Shown here: positions 26,904-36,712 of the stretch, piece by piece
Numbering within the stretch: position 1 is the stretch's first letter
Layout of the letters: every line of letters begins with the position of its first letter
NCBI RefSeq assembly: GCF_039523415.1
Contig: NZ_BAAAFG010000016.1
Location: 248,001-312,000, forward strand
Direction of reading: 5' to 3'
From: Gangjinia marincola
GTDB lineage: Bacteria; Bacteroidota; Bacteroidia; Flavobacteriales; Flavobacteriaceae
DNA length: 64,000 nucleotides
Notes under the pieces: model-generated
Told to the model about the DNA's origin: nothing
Database searches by the model: none
What the model saw: the letters and a program-made list of their open reading frames with translations, nothing else
Translations under genes and position numbers: made by a program

Positions 26904-28400
26904 CTACCTATTCCTCCAAAAGAAAGGAGTCAATAAAATCAATACGGTAAAGAGTTCCAGTCGACCGATCAGCATTAAAAAGCTACACCACCATTTACCG
27001 GCCGCGGGGAGTGCACTAAAATTATCGGTAGGACCCAGATTTCCAAACGCCGGTCCTACGTTCCCTAAGGTTGCCGCAGCACCGCCTATAGCTGTCTCAA
27101 AATCCAATCCAATAGAAGCCAGTACCACAGATCCTATCACCCAGGATAACATGTAGAGAATAAAAAAGCCTAGTACAGTATATACAATTTCAGTCTTTAT
27201 AGATTTATTTCTATAACGAATGGGCAACACTGCATTGGGATGTAGGGTGCGCTTAAATTCGATAATCCCATTTTTAATGAGAATCAGATGACGTACAATT
27301 TTGACTCCGCCGGCAGTTGATCCCGCAGATCCTCCTAAGAAAAACATCCCAAAAAATAAGATCGTTAAAAAAGGCGTCCACATGGTATAGTCCGCCGTTA
27401 CAAATCCCGTAGTGGTTATAATAGCTAGTACTTGAAATAAGCTATGCCTTACTGCGCTTTCGGCTTTGCCCAATACTTCCGGGTGTTCGATTGATGATAG
27501 CGTTACATCTGCGTTAAAATAAATGATCGTTGCTGCAATGGCAGTAAATCCAATAATAGCAAATGCATACCATTTAAATTCTTCATCACTAAACACTCGT
27601 CTAAACCTTCCCTTAAAGCTAAAATAACTCAGAACAAAATTCGTCCCGGCTAAAAACATGAACACAATGATGATGTATTGAATGAGCGGACTATCATTCC
27701 AATAGGCAATACTTGCATTTTTAGTGGAGAATCCTCCAGTGCTTAGCGTACTAAGTGCGTGGTTGATTGCGTCAAAAGTAGTCATCCCGGCTACTCGCAG
27801 TAAGATCGCTTCAGATATCGTATATCCTACATAAATGAGCCAAAGTCGTTTCGCGGTATCTGTAATTCTAGGTTTAAGCTTATCAGCGCTAGGACCGGGA
27901 GCTTCCGCAGCAAAAAGTTGCATCCCTCCAATTCCTAAAAGAGGTAAAATAGCAACAGCCAATACGATAATTCCCATTCCACCGATCCAGTGCGTGAGAC
28001 TCCGCCAGATTAATACACTTTTTGGTATAACCTCAATATCATTTAAAATAGTTGCCCCTGTGGTGGTATAACCAGACATCGTTTCAAAAAAAGCATTGCT
28101 AAAATTAGAAATAGAATCTGTAAATACATAGGGAAGCGTTCCACTTAACGCCATGAAAATCCAGCCAAAAGTAACGATGATATATCCCTCGCGCTGCTTA
28201 ACTTCTTTGCGGTGATTCTTGGTGGAAAACATCACTAGAGTACCTACGAACATCGTAGTGAGTGAAGCAATGGCCATTTGAATACCAACCCCATCATCGT
28301 ACAGAAAACTGGCCGTAGAAGCTAAAATCATGAACCCACCGTTGAAAACCAACAGTAATCCCATGATGTACAAAATAATTTTTATGTTGAGCTTAGACAT
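26904..28400 (-). CDS. trkH: Trk-type potassium uptake channel subunit TrkH
   Basis: TrkH is the K+-translocating membrane subunit. Starting at the ATG overlapping the trkA stop (TAATG), the protein has 498 residues, many membrane helices and the four pore-loop repeats of the family (for example SGYTTTGAT, STGGFS, TTTGF and LGNVGP). The longer frame to 28448 would overlap trkA by 49 nt and is less likely. K+ uptake is gated by TrkA, encoded just upstream. Confidence 0.93.
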   Translation of the reverse strand: MSKLNIKIILYIMGLLLVFNGGFMILASTASFLYDDGVGIQMAIASLTTMFVGTLVMFSTKNHRKEVKQREGYIIVTFGWIFMALSGTLPYVFTDSISNFSNAFFETMSGYTTTGATILNDIEVIPKSVLIWRSLTHWIGGMGIIVLAVAILPLLGIGGMQLFAAEAPGPSADKLKPRITDTAKRLWLIYVGYTISEAILLRVAGMTTFDAINHALSTLSTGGFSTKNASIAYWNDSPLIQYIIIVFMFLAGTNFVLSYFSFKGRFRRVFSDEEFKWYAFAIIGFTAIAATIIYFNADVTLSSIEHPEVLGKAESAVRHSLFQVLAIITTTGFVTADYTMWTPFLTILFFGMFFLGGSAGSTAGGVKIVRHLILIKNGIIEFKRTLHPNAVLPIRYRNKSIKTEIVYTVLGFFILYMLSWVIGSVVLASIGLDFETAIGGAAATLGNVGPAFGNLGPTDNFSALPAAGKWWCSFLMLIGRLELFTVLILLTPFFWRNR

Positions 28401-29749
28401 TAATCGAACAGCTTTTCGACTTTTTTGATAGATCTGGGCAATGAGCACACCACAATGCGATCACCTTCTTTGATTAAGAAATCACCTAAAGCAATATAGC
28501 CTTTACCTTCACGTACCACTCCGCCAATCGTAGCAGATCTTGGAATATCAATATCACGAATGTACTGATCGCATATTTGAGACGTAGCTTTTACTTCAAA
28601 TTCTAGCAACTCTGCATTCATGTTGTTGAGCTTAGTCATGGCCACAACTTCTCCTTTGCGTATATACCTGAAGATATTATTTGCCGCCAATAATTTTTTA
28701 TTGATCAAGGTATCAATCCCAATAGAATGGCTCAACTGAAAATAATCCATGTTCTCAACCAGAGCGATTGTTTTTTGAACGCTTTTAGACTTAGCTACCA
28801 GGCAAGACATGATGTTTGTTTCAGAATTACCCGTAACAGCAATAAATGCGTCCATGTCATGAATATTCTCTTCTTCAAGTAATTCTACATTACGACCATC
28901 ACCATTAATTACCATGGCTTTAGGCAATCGATCTGCCAGATCAAAGGCCTTTTCTTTATCACTTTCGATAAGTTTGATATTGAACTTAGCTTCGCACAAA
29001 TCTTTGGCCGTTTTGTCACCAATGCTGCTGCCACCTAAGATCATAATATTCTTAATGGTCTGTTTACTTTTTCCGGTAAGTTTATGCAGCTCATCCACAC
29101 CCCCGGTGATGGTTGTGAAGTAAACCTGATCACCCTCTTTAAACTGTGTGTCACCCCGAGGTATTAATGTATATTGTGTTCCAAATCGCTGTATAGCAAT
29201 CGGCATGAAGTGAAGCTCAGGAAAAATTTGTGCAGCTTCTTTGACTGTTTTCCCTACAAAACTAGCTGTTCGGGATAACGTAGTTCCAATTAACGTAAGT
29301 GCACCGTCTTCAAATTCGTAAGTATCGCTGAAAGCAGACTGATTAAGCAATAACTCAATTTCTTTAGCAGCAAGAACCTCTGGTGAGATAAGTTCATCAA
29401 TACCAAACTTCTTGAATCCAACCTCATCTTTATTTTCTAGAAATTCATTATTTGAGATACGGGCAATGGTTCGCTTGGCTCCCAATTGTTTAGCCAATAC
29501 ACACACCGTGATATTAGTAGTTTCACTGGCTGTAACACTGATTAACAAATCGATATCCTGCACTTGTGCATCGCGCAGTACGGAGATAGAGGTTGCATTA
29601 CCCTTTATCGTTCTAATATCTAAATGAGAATCTGCATATTCTAAATTACCAGAAACGGTATCAATAAGCGTAATATCTTGCGATTCGTAAGAAAGTAATT
29701 TTGCGAGGTGAAAACCAACCTCCCCTGCGCCAGCAATGATTATCTTCAT
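28400..29749 (-). CDS. trkA: Trk system potassium transport regulator TrkA
   Basis: TrkA is the cytoplasmic regulatory ring subunit. The 449-residue protein has two RCK modules. The first Rossmann fold begins IIAGAGEVGFHLAKLL with Asp30 following (LIDT); the second begins IMILGGSSIGDKTA. Each is followed by a TrkA-C domain. Nucleotide binding here controls TrkH. Its stop overlaps the trkH start. Confidence 0.94.
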   Translation of the reverse strand: MKIIIAGAGEVGFHLAKLLSYESQDITLIDTVSGNLEYADSHLDIRTIKGNATSISVLRDAQVQDIDLLISVTASETTNITVCVLAKQLGAKRTIARISNNEFLENKDEVGFKKFGIDELISPEVLAAKEIELLLNQSAFSDTYEFEDGALTLIGTTLSRTASFVGKTVKEAAQIFPELHFMPIAIQRFGTQYTLIPRGDTQFKEGDQVYFTTITGGVDELHKLTGKSKQTIKNIMILGGSSIGDKTAKDLCEAKFNIKLIESDKEKAFDLADRLPKAMVINGDGRNVELLEEENIHDMDAFIAVTGNSETNIMSCLVAKSKSVQKTIALVENMDYFQLSHSIGIDTLINKKLLAANNIFRYIRKGEVVAMTKLNNMNAELLEFEVKATSQICDQYIRDIDIPRSATIGGVVREGKGYIALGDFLIKEGDRIVVCSLPRSIKKVEKLFD

Positions 29750-29866
29750 AGAAGAATTAAAAATTCAAGACTGTAAAGATAAATGATTTTATCACACGCT
29801 CTTAACAAGTCCTTATAATAAAGGGTTAAAACTGTCGAAGATATTTTATATTTACCAAAAAAATGG

Positions 29867-30595
29867 ATGTCTAAAAAGGTTACCCCTTATAAAGATTCAA
29901 CGCTAGACAAAAAAGAACAAGTCGAACAAATGTTTGACAATATTTCTGAACATTACGATGGTTTAAACAGAGTAATTTCTTTTGGAATCGATGTTAAATG
30001 GCGTAAAAAAGTAATTGCGCTAGCCACTCAAGATAAGCCTCAATACGCTCTTGATGTTGCAACGGGAACCGGCGATTTAGCCATTAGTCTTGCAGCTAGC
30101 GGAATCAAGAACGTAGTAGGTCTTGACATTAGCGCAGGCATGCTGGATGTGGGCCGTACTAAAATTGATCATGCTAACCTTTCTGATCGCATTGAGATGA
30201 TACAAGCAGATAGTGAAAACATGCCTTTTGAAGAAAACTCTTTTGACGTGGTTACAGTTGCTTTTGGTGTACGTAATTTTGAACATCTTAAACTTGGACT
30301 GGCAGAAATTCTTAGGGTATTAAAACCTGGCGGGAGGCTGGTTGTGTTAGAAACTTCGGTTCCAACAAAATTTCCTTTTAAGCAAGGATATCAATTTTAC
30401 TCTAAAGCTGTACTACCTTTGGTAGGTAAGATATTCTCTAAAGATAAGTCTGCCTATTCTTATCTAAGTGAAAGTGCTTCAGCTTTTCCGTATGGAGAAA
30501 AATTCAACAATATTTTAAGAGAAATTGGGTTTACCAATGTGATAGATAAACCTCAAACTTTTGGATCTGCTTCAATTTATGTTGCCACAAAGTAA
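29867..30595 (+). CDS. ubiE: Demethylmenaquinone methyltransferase (MenG/UbiE)
   Basis: This 242-residue methyltransferase catalyses the last step of menaquinone synthesis; Bacteroidota use menaquinone, so menG would be the functional name. Motifs: VEQMFDNISEHYDGLNRVISFG at the N-terminus, ALDVATGTGDLAI (SAM binding), the FGVRNFEHL segment and RVLKPGGRLVVLE. The next gene is porT, a typical flavobacterial pairing. Menaquinone is the electron acceptor for the NQR complex encoded in this window. Confidence 0.93.
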   Translation: MSKKVTPYKDSTLDKKEQVEQMFDNISEHYDGLNRVISFGIDVKWRKKVIALATQDKPQYALDVATGTGDLAISLAASGIKNVVGLDISAGMLDVGRTKIDHANLSDRIEMIQADSENMPFEENSFDVVTVAFGVRNFEHLKLGLAEILRVLKPGGRLVVLETSVPTKFPFKQGYQFYSKAVLPLVGKIFSKDKSAYSYLSESASAFPYGEKFNNILREIGFTNVIDKPQTFGSASIYVATK

Positions 30596-30599
30596 TTTT

Positions 30600-31310
30600 A
30601 TGCGCAGTCTCGCACTACTCTCCCTTTGTATGTTATTGGGATTCACCACGTATAGCCAGCGATTATTTAGTAAAGACAAAATTATTAATACAGTTGATAA
30701 TATTGATCAAAAGAGGTGGACCTGGGGTTATTATCTTGGATTCAATCAATTTGATTTTAATTTTGATTATGAAGCTGAAAACGCTCTAGGACAGCAGCAA
30801 CAAGAAATTTTAGTCAATAACAATCTGAGCTTTAATGTAGGTCTTCTGGGAAATCTGAAGATCAACAAATATGTAGATTTGAGATTTGAACCCGGAGTCA
30901 TTTTTGCCAACAGAGAAGTTATTTTTCCTAATGATGAAGCTAACGCACGAGAAGTAAAGTCAACTTACGTGCATCTACCCTTACTCCTTAAGTTTTCTAC
31001 AAAGCGAATCAACAATTTTAAACCTTTTATAATCGGCGGTCTGTCTACAGCGATTAATCTATCAAGTAATGAAGACAACCCTGATGATAACCAGGCGGGG
31101 CAATTTAGAATGACCACAAATAATTATTTCTACGAAATAGGATTTGGTGTAGATTTATACTTACATTTTTTCAAGCTTACCCCATCCATACGTGGAATCT
31201 TTGCCCTAAATGACGAATTGGTGAGAGATAATGACCCCAATAGTTTATTCACTAGCGGAATACAAAAAATGGGAACGCGTGGAATATTCCTAAACTTTAC
31301 ATTTCAATAG
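30600..31310 (+). CDS. porT: PorT-family outer-membrane protein (type IX secretion / gliding)
   Basis: Starting at the ATG at 30600 the 236-residue protein has a clean signal peptide (SLALLSLCMLLGFTTYSQ) and then the outer-membrane beta-barrel pattern of PorT: WGYYLGFNQFDF, NVGLLGNLKINKYVDLRFEPG, and barrel strands to the C-terminal FLNFTFQ. PorT is needed for the type IX system in Porphyromonas and Flavobacterium. The in-frame ATG at 30561 would overlap ubiE by 35 nt and precede the signal, so it is less likely. The position after ubiE is typical. Confidence 0.85.
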   Translation: MRSLALLSLCMLLGFTTYSQRLFSKDKIINTVDNIDQKRWTWGYYLGFNQFDFNFDYEAENALGQQQQEILVNNNLSFNVGLLGNLKINKYVDLRFEPGVIFANREVIFPNDEANAREVKSTYVHLPLLLKFSTKRINNFKPFIIGGLSTAINLSSNEDNPDDNQAGQFRMTTNNYFYEIGFGVDLYLHFFKLTPSIRGIFALNDELVRDNDPNSLFTSGIQKMGTRGIFLNFTFQ

Positions 31311-31312
31311 AT

Positions 31313-32032
31313 TTATCCACGTCTAAATTCGTGTAAGAAGATTGCTGCAGCTGTTGCGACATTGAGACTTTCGGTCTGTGGGTTCTTACCATAAGGTGAA
31401 ATACTAATGCGGCTAGTTACTGCGTCTTCAACCTCATTAGAAATTCCATTTGCCTCATTGCCCAAAACCAATACCGCCGGAGAACTCAATTCCTCATGTT
31501 GTACAGCTACGCCATCCATAAACGTACCGTAGACCGGGATTGATGAATTTATTACGAACGCTTTAAGATCAAGATAATGCACTTCTACCCTTGCTATAGA
31601 TCCCATTGTAGCCTGTATCACTTTAGGATTATAGGCATCCACAGTATCATGAGAGCAAAGTAGCTGTTTGACGCCAAACCAGTCACACAATCGAATGATT
31701 GTTCCTAAATTACCAGGATCCCTAACTCCATCTAAGGCGACTACGAGTGTATCTACCTTAATCGCACTAGCTTGAGGTATTTCAAAAATGGCTAAAGCTT
31801 TTTGCGGTGTGCTTAAATTAGATATTGATTTAAGTTCACGATCCGTTATAATAATACGAGTGGAAATTTCTTCAAAAAAACCTTCAGCTGTTAAGAGCAA
31901 GGATAATTTAAAAGAGGAGTTAATCAACTCATTAATCACTTTAATTCCTTCGGCTACAAACAGTCCATGCTTATTACGGTACTTTTTTTGAGACAGACTT
32001 AGTATTAACTTAATTTGGCTTTTGCTAACCAT
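31313..32032 (-). CDS. TrmH/SpoU-family RNA 2'-O-methyltransferase
   Basis: This 239-residue SPOUT methyltransferase has all three conserved motifs: DGVRDPGNLGTIIR (motif 1), LVLGNEANGIS (motif 2) and ISISPYGKNPQTESLNVATAAAI (motif 3, knot). An N-terminal substrate-binding domain (residues 1-90) is present. It methylates ribose in tRNA or rRNA; the target cannot be read. It is convergent with porT and divergent from the tamL-like gene. Confidence 0.9.
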   Translation of the reverse strand: MVSKSQIKLILSLSQKKYRNKHGLFVAEGIKVINELINSSFKLSLLLTAEGFFEEISTRIIITDRELKSISNLSTPQKALAIFEIPQASAIKVDTLVVALDGVRDPGNLGTIIRLCDWFGVKQLLCSHDTVDAYNPKVIQATMGSIARVEVHYLDLKAFVINSSIPVYGTFMDGVAVQHEELSSPAVLVLGNEANGISNEVEDAVTSRISISPYGKNPQTESLNVATAAAIFLHEFRRG

Positions 32033-32042
32033 GCAAAAAATG

Positions 32043-32050
32043 TATTTTTG
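32043..32050 (+). promoter_or_regulatory. Bacteroidota -7 box (TATTTTTG)
   Basis: Matches TAnnTTTG and ends 1 nt before the ATG at 32052. If it is used, the gene starts further in, at TTG 32067 or 32070. Confidence 0.4.
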
Positions 32051-32051
32051 A

Positions 32052-34652
32052 ATGAATAATGACTCCTTGTTGAAAAGATTTTCAGCTAAAATATTACTTC
32101 TTGCCGTAATAGTTATACTCGTACAATCTTGTAATGCTGTAAAAAAGCTGGATGATGACGAATATCTCCTTACTAAAAATACTATTCTCGAAAATGGCGA
32201 TAAGGTAACCGATTATGGTATAAACAGTCAACTTTCGCTCAAACCAAATGCGGGGATAGGATTTTTTCCACTTAAACTATTTTTATTTAATGAAGCTAAA
32301 AAGAATCCTGATAGCCTTTTTAATGAATGGTTATACCGAAAGCCAAAACGACCTGATAGGCTCAATAGTCTAATTTCTCAAAAGCAAGTAAAACGACTTG
32401 GGGTAATATATCGAAACTGGAATGAATTTAAACGAACCAGTGGTCAAGCTCCCAGTATTATTAGTGATGAAGCTGCACAGAATTCTGCAAATCGTTTAAA
32501 GGAGTGGTATTATAATCACGGTTGGTTTGATGCGGCTGTAGATTATACGATCGAATATAAGGAGGATCAACGTGGAAGCATAGATTATAACATTGACACC
32601 GGCAAACCTTATGTCATTGATAGTATCTCCAGAGCAATTGAAAGCTCCGTGGCAGATTCCATTTATTCTAGTGCAAAACGCAAATCGTTCATAAAAGAAG
32701 ATACTCAATATAAAACCCTTGATTTTAATATTGAAAGGGATCGTATTACGACCTTATTTAGGAATAATGGATTGTATCATTTTGATCAGGAAGCCATAAA
32801 ATTTGAGGCAGATACTATTCAAACTGGTAATAAGATTGACGTAAAGCTTATCGTTGATAACCGAAGCATCACACGTGGGGATTCTACCTTTACAGTACCT
32901 TATAAAGTCCATAAAATAAGTGAGGTGAATGTGTTTACCGACTATTCTTTTGAAAACCGAAACAAATTCTTAACCGATACGACCAGTTATGAAGGTTACA
33001 ATTTTTATGCCTATAACGGGATAAAATACACCCCTAAATCACTTACTGATGTTCTTTTTATTAAAAAAGGAGATGTTTATGCTGATTTAAACCGAACGCT
33101 AACCGCTCAACGCATTGCAGAACTGCGCACGTTTAATTTGAGTTATGGCAATATTATTTATCAACCAGATCCCAGAGATAGTACGGGAACAAAATTAATC
33201 AGCAATATATTTTTAGAACCTAGAAAACGCTTTGGTGCTAGCGTAAATTTTGATGTCTCCAGAAGTAATATTCAGGATTTAGGAATCGCACTTGGAGGAT
33301 CCGTGTTAGTTAGAAATGTATTCAACAGACTGGAAACATTGGAACTTTCAGGTAGGGGGAGTTTTGGTTCTTCAGACGATGCTGCAACCAGCAGCCAGGA
33401 CAGATTTTTCAATATTTCTGAAATTGGTGCAGATCTCACCCTCTCTATTCCCCGGATACTCTTCCCTATCAATACTGAAAAATTTATTAAGAAATCCATG
33501 TCTCCGTTTACTCAGGTAAGCACCGGGGTAAGTTCGCAGCAAAACATAGGACTTGACAAACGAAACGTCACCGGAAGATTTAGCTATAACTGGAAACCCA
33601 AACCAATTCTTAGACTTAATTTTGATTTGGTTAATTTGCAGTATGTGCGTAATTTAAATGTGGAGAATTATTTTAATGTATACACCAATTCTTTTACCCG
33701 TTTAAATGAAATCGCAGCGGAAAATTTTGAATCAATCAATGAAAGTTATTTCAAGACTGATGAGACAGGAGAATTAGAAGATCCGTTGGAGCTTAGCATC
33801 CCCTTTGGTACCTCCTCCCTGCTTTCAGACTTTGAAAATGAGCTCTTAAGCGGGTTAACAAATGATGAAGAGCAGACATTAAATACCATTGATGAACGTA
33901 GGGACAGACTAACCGAAGATAACTTTATCCTTGCATCAAACTTTAGCTACCTAAAGAACACACGTAGAGGAATCAATGATGAGGATTATTCCCGTTTTAG
34001 AGCACAGTTTGAACTTGCCGGCAATTCTTTAGCTTTATTAGCTCCACTTATTGGTCTTGAGCAAAATCAAGACGAAACGTATGATTTATTTGGGGTCCAA
34101 TTCTCACAATATGCCAAACTGGAATTGGATTTTATTAAACACTGGGAAATAGGTGAGCAGCAGGTAATTGCTGTACGTGCTCTGGGTGGACTGGCCCTAC
34201 CTTATGGAAACTCAAACAGTATCCCGTTTGCACGTAGTTTCTTTGCAGGTGGGCCTAATGATAACAGAGGCTGGCAAGCATACACCTTAGGACCGGGTAG
34301 TACAGGTGGACCAGATGAATTTAATGAAGCTAATATGAAATTGGCATTTAATGCTGAATATCGTTTTAATCTTTTTGGGAGTTTTAATCTGGGGCTGTTT
34401 ACCGATATTGGGAATATTTGGAATATTTATGATAATGTCGATGATACCGAAGCCGTGTTTGACTCTTTTACAGATTTAAAAGAACTTGCCATTGGATCAG
34501 GTTTTGGAATAAGGTACGATGTAAACATTTTTGTGATACGTGCAGATGCCGGATTTAAAACCTACGAACCGGGTCGTGAAGGCAACCAATGGTTTGCTAA
34601 TTATAATTTTGCAAATACCGTATACCATTTTGGAATTAATTACCCCTTCTAA
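32052..34652 (+). CDS. BamA/TamA-type outer-membrane lipoprotein (TamL-like)
   Basis: This 866-residue protein has a lipobox (VQSC, Cys27), POTRA-like periplasmic domains (about 40-360) and a C-terminal 16-strand barrel of the Omp85 superfamily, with FFAGGPNDNRGWQAYTLGPG in the lid region and a final aromatic strand (VYHFGINYPF). Lipoprotein-type Omp85 proteins of this class (TamL) are typical of Bacteroidota and are thought to work with TamB in outer-membrane biogenesis. No tamB is in the window. A -7 box directly before the ATG raises the possibility of a start at one of the TTG codons at 32067/32070, which keeps the lipobox. Confidence 0.87.
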   Translation: MNNDSLLKRFSAKILLLAVIVILVQSCNAVKKLDDDEYLLTKNTILENGDKVTDYGINSQLSLKPNAGIGFFPLKLFLFNEAKKNPDSLFNEWLYRKPKRPDRLNSLISQKQVKRLGVIYRNWNEFKRTSGQAPSIISDEAAQNSANRLKEWYYNHGWFDAAVDYTIEYKEDQRGSIDYNIDTGKPYVIDSISRAIESSVADSIYSSAKRKSFIKEDTQYKTLDFNIERDRITTLFRNNGLYHFDQEAIKFEADTIQTGNKIDVKLIVDNRSITRGDSTFTVPYKVHKISEVNVFTDYSFENRNKFLTDTTSYEGYNFYAYNGIKYTPKSLTDVLFIKKGDVYADLNRTLTAQRIAELRTFNLSYGNIIYQPDPRDSTGTKLISNIFLEPRKRFGASVNFDVSRSNIQDLGIALGGSVLVRNVFNRLETLELSGRGSFGSSDDAATSSQDRFFNISEIGADLTLSIPRILFPINTEKFIKKSMSPFTQVSTGVSSQQNIGLDKRNVTGRFSYNWKPKPILRLNFDLVNLQYVRNLNVENYFNVYTNSFTRLNEIAAENFESINESYFKTDETGELEDPLELSIPFGTSSLLSDFENELLSGLTNDEEQTLNTIDERRDRLTEDNFILASNFSYLKNTRRGINDEDYSRFRAQFELAGNSLALLAPLIGLEQNQDETYDLFGVQFSQYAKLELDFIKHWEIGEQQVIAVRALGGLALPYGNSNSIPFARSFFAGGPNDNRGWQAYTLGPGSTGGPDEFNEANMKLAFNAEYRFNLFGSFNLGLFTDIGNIWNIYDNVDDTEAVFDSFTDLKELAIGSGFGIRYDVNIFVIRADAGFKTYEPGREGNQWFANYNFANTVYHFGINYPF

Positions 34653-34666
34653 GTGACAGAATTTGT

Positions 34667-34674
34667 TATTTTTG
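34667..34674 (+). promoter_or_regulatory. Bacteroidota -7 box for fbaA (TATTTTTG)
   Basis: Matches TAnnTTTG, 24 nt upstream of the aldolase ATG and just after the tamL-like stop. Confidence 0.55.
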
Positions 34675-34698
34675 TAATCTTACAACTAAACCAATAAA

Positions 34699-35772
34699 AT
34701 GAGTCATTCTATTCAACCTGGTGTTGCCACCGGAAAAGAAGTTCAAGCTATTTTCAATCACGCTAAAAAACATGGTTATGCCTTACCGGCGGTCAATGTT
34801 GTTGGTTCAAACACCATAAATAGTGTCCTTGAAACAGCCGCAGCATTAAATTCTCCGGTAATTATCCAGTTTTCTAATGGTGGCGCTCAATTCAATGCGG
34901 GGAAGGGCTTATCAAATGAAAATCAACAAGCTGCTATAGCTGGTGGTGTAGCCGGTGCAAGGCACGTACATGAGCTTGCAAATGCTTATGGTGCTACAGT
35001 AATTCTACATACTGATCACTGTGCTAAAAAACTATTACCCTGGATAGACGGCCTTTTAGATGCCAGCGAAAAACATTATAAAGAAACCGGTAAGCCATTA
35101 TATAGCTCTCATATGATCGATTTGAGTGAAGAACCACTCGAAGAAAATATTGAGATCTGTAAAAAATACCTTAAGCGCATGTCTAAAATGGGTATGACGT
35201 TAGAAATAGAATTGGGAATCACGGGAGGTGAAGAGGACGGCGTAGACAATACAGATGTTGATGATTCAAAATTGTACACCCAACCAGAAGAAGTGGCATA
35301 CGCATACGAAGAATTAAGCAAGGTAAGTGATCAATTCACCATTGCCGCAGCGTTTGGAAATGTTCACGGTGTATACAAGCCGGGAAATGTAAAATTAACG
35401 CCGAAAATTCTCAAGAATTCTCAGGAGTTTGTGACTAAAAAATATGGCGTAGAAGAAAATCACATTGATTTTGTTTTTCATGGCGGAAGCGGATCAACTC
35501 TGGAAGAAATTAGAGAAGCCATTGGGTATGGTGTCATTAAAATGAATATTGATACTGATCTTCAATTTGCCTTTACTAAAGGCATTTTTGAGTATATGCA
35601 TGCTAAGAAAGATTATCTTGCCACTCAAATTGGAAATCCAGATGGGGAGGATCAACCCAATAAAAAACATTATGATCCCCGTAAATGGTTAAGAGAAGGT
35701 GAACTTACCTTCATCAATCGTCTCAAAAAAGCATTTGAAGATTTGAACAATGTCGATACCCTTTCTAAATAG
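34699..35772 (+). CDS. fbaA: Class II fructose-bisphosphate aldolase
   Basis: The enzyme interconverts fructose 1,6-bisphosphate with DHAP and glyceraldehyde 3-phosphate. The 357-residue protein has the zinc site and catalytic Asp in ILHTDHCAKK (Asp106, zinc His107), ELGITGGEEDGVDN, the NVHGVYKPG segment with a zinc His and FHGGSGS. Its length fits the class IIA (E. coli FbaA) type. It is followed 40 nt later by accD. Confidence 0.95.
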   Translation: MSHSIQPGVATGKEVQAIFNHAKKHGYALPAVNVVGSNTINSVLETAAALNSPVIIQFSNGGAQFNAGKGLSNENQQAAIAGGVAGARHVHELANAYGATVILHTDHCAKKLLPWIDGLLDASEKHYKETGKPLYSSHMIDLSEEPLEENIEICKKYLKRMSKMGMTLEIELGITGGEEDGVDNTDVDDSKLYTQPEEVAYAYEELSKVSDQFTIAAAFGNVHGVYKPGNVKLTPKILKNSQEFVTKKYGVEENHIDFVFHGGSGSTLEEIREAIGYGVIKMNIDTDLQFAFTKGIFEYMHAKKDYLATQIGNPDGEDQPNKKHYDPRKWLREGELTFINRLKKAFEDLNNVDTLSK

Positions 35773-35812
35773 AGGATCCAGGCTTATCGTTCAATTAATA
35801 CAATCGTAAAAT

Positions 35813-36667
35813 ATGGCTTGGTTTAAACGTACGCAAAAAGGAATTCAAACTCCTACTGAAGATAAAAAAGATGTTCCTAAAGGATTATGGTATAAATCTC
35901 CAACAGGTAAAATCGTTGAATCTAAAGAACTGGAGCAGAACTATTATGTAAGTCCAGAGGATGATTATCATGTAAGAATTGGCAGTGAAGAATATTTTGA
36001 AATTCTTTTTGATGATAATAAATTTAAAGAATTAGACAAAAACCTTACGTCTAAGGATCCTTTAAAATTTGAGGACAGTAAGAAATATGTTGACCGCTTA
36101 AAAGAAGCTCAAAAAAAAACGGGCTTAAAAGATGCTGTGCGAACCGCGGTAGGAAAATCTAAAGGAAAAGATTTAGTGGTTGCCTGTATGGATTTTAGGT
36201 TTATTGGTGGATCAATGGGCTCTGTTGTGGGAGAAAAGATTGCCCGCGCTGCAGCGTATGCACTTGAACACAAAACTCCATTTATGATGATCTCTAAATC
36301 TGGTGGAGCACGTATGATGGAGGCAGCCTATTCATTGATGCAGCTGGCAAAAACCTCTGCGAAACTAGCTCAACTAGATGATGCTAAAATTCCTTACATC
36401 TCCTTATGTACCGATCCTACCACCGGTGGAACGACAGCCTCTTTTGCGATGCTGGGAGATATTAATATTAGTGAACCCGGCGCATTAATTGGATTTGCAG
36501 GGCCACGTGTAGTGCGAGATACAACGGGCAAAGAGTTACCTGAAGGCTTCCAGTCAGCCGAGTTTGTGCAAGAGCATGGTTTTTTAGATTTTATCTCCCA
36601 CCGTAAAAACTTAAAAGACAATGTCAATAAATACATTGACCTTATTTTAAATCAACATTTGAGATAA
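35813..36667 (+). CDS. accD: Acetyl-CoA carboxylase carboxyltransferase subunit beta, zinc-ribbon cysteines lost
   Basis: AccD transfers the carboxyl group from biotin to acetyl-CoA with AccA, giving malonyl-CoA for fatty acid synthesis. The 284-residue protein has the crotonase-fold core: MDFRFIGGSMGSVVGEKIARA, MMISKSGGARMMEAAYSLMQ, LCTDPTTGGTTASFAMLGD and IGFAGPRVV. The N-terminal ribbon that holds a four-Cys zinc site in E. coli AccD (CxxC...CxxC) is recognisable (LWYKSPTGKIV, YYVSPEDDYHVRIG) but has no Cys at all. A bidirectional terminator follows. Confidence 0.94.
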   Translation: MAWFKRTQKGIQTPTEDKKDVPKGLWYKSPTGKIVESKELEQNYYVSPEDDYHVRIGSEEYFEILFDDNKFKELDKNLTSKDPLKFEDSKKYVDRLKEAQKKTGLKDAVRTAVGKSKGKDLVVACMDFRFIGGSMGSVVGEKIARAAAYALEHKTPFMMISKSGGARMMEAAYSLMQLAKTSAKLAQLDDAKIPYISLCTDPTTGGTTASFAMLGDINISEPGALIGFAGPRVVRDTTGKELPEGFQSAEFVQEHGFLDFISHRKNLKDNVNKYIDLILNQHLR

Positions 36668-36697
36668 TAAAAAAACCGCCGATCGGCGGTTTTTTTG
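36668..36697. terminator. Bidirectional terminator between accD and the lipoprotein gene
   Basis: AAAAAACCGCCGATC/GGCGGTTTTTTT forms a perfect stem (AACCGCC/GGCGGTT) flanked by A and T runs on both sides, so it can act for both converging genes. Confidence 0.88.
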
Positions 36698-36712
36698 ATT
36701 TACTATACCAAC

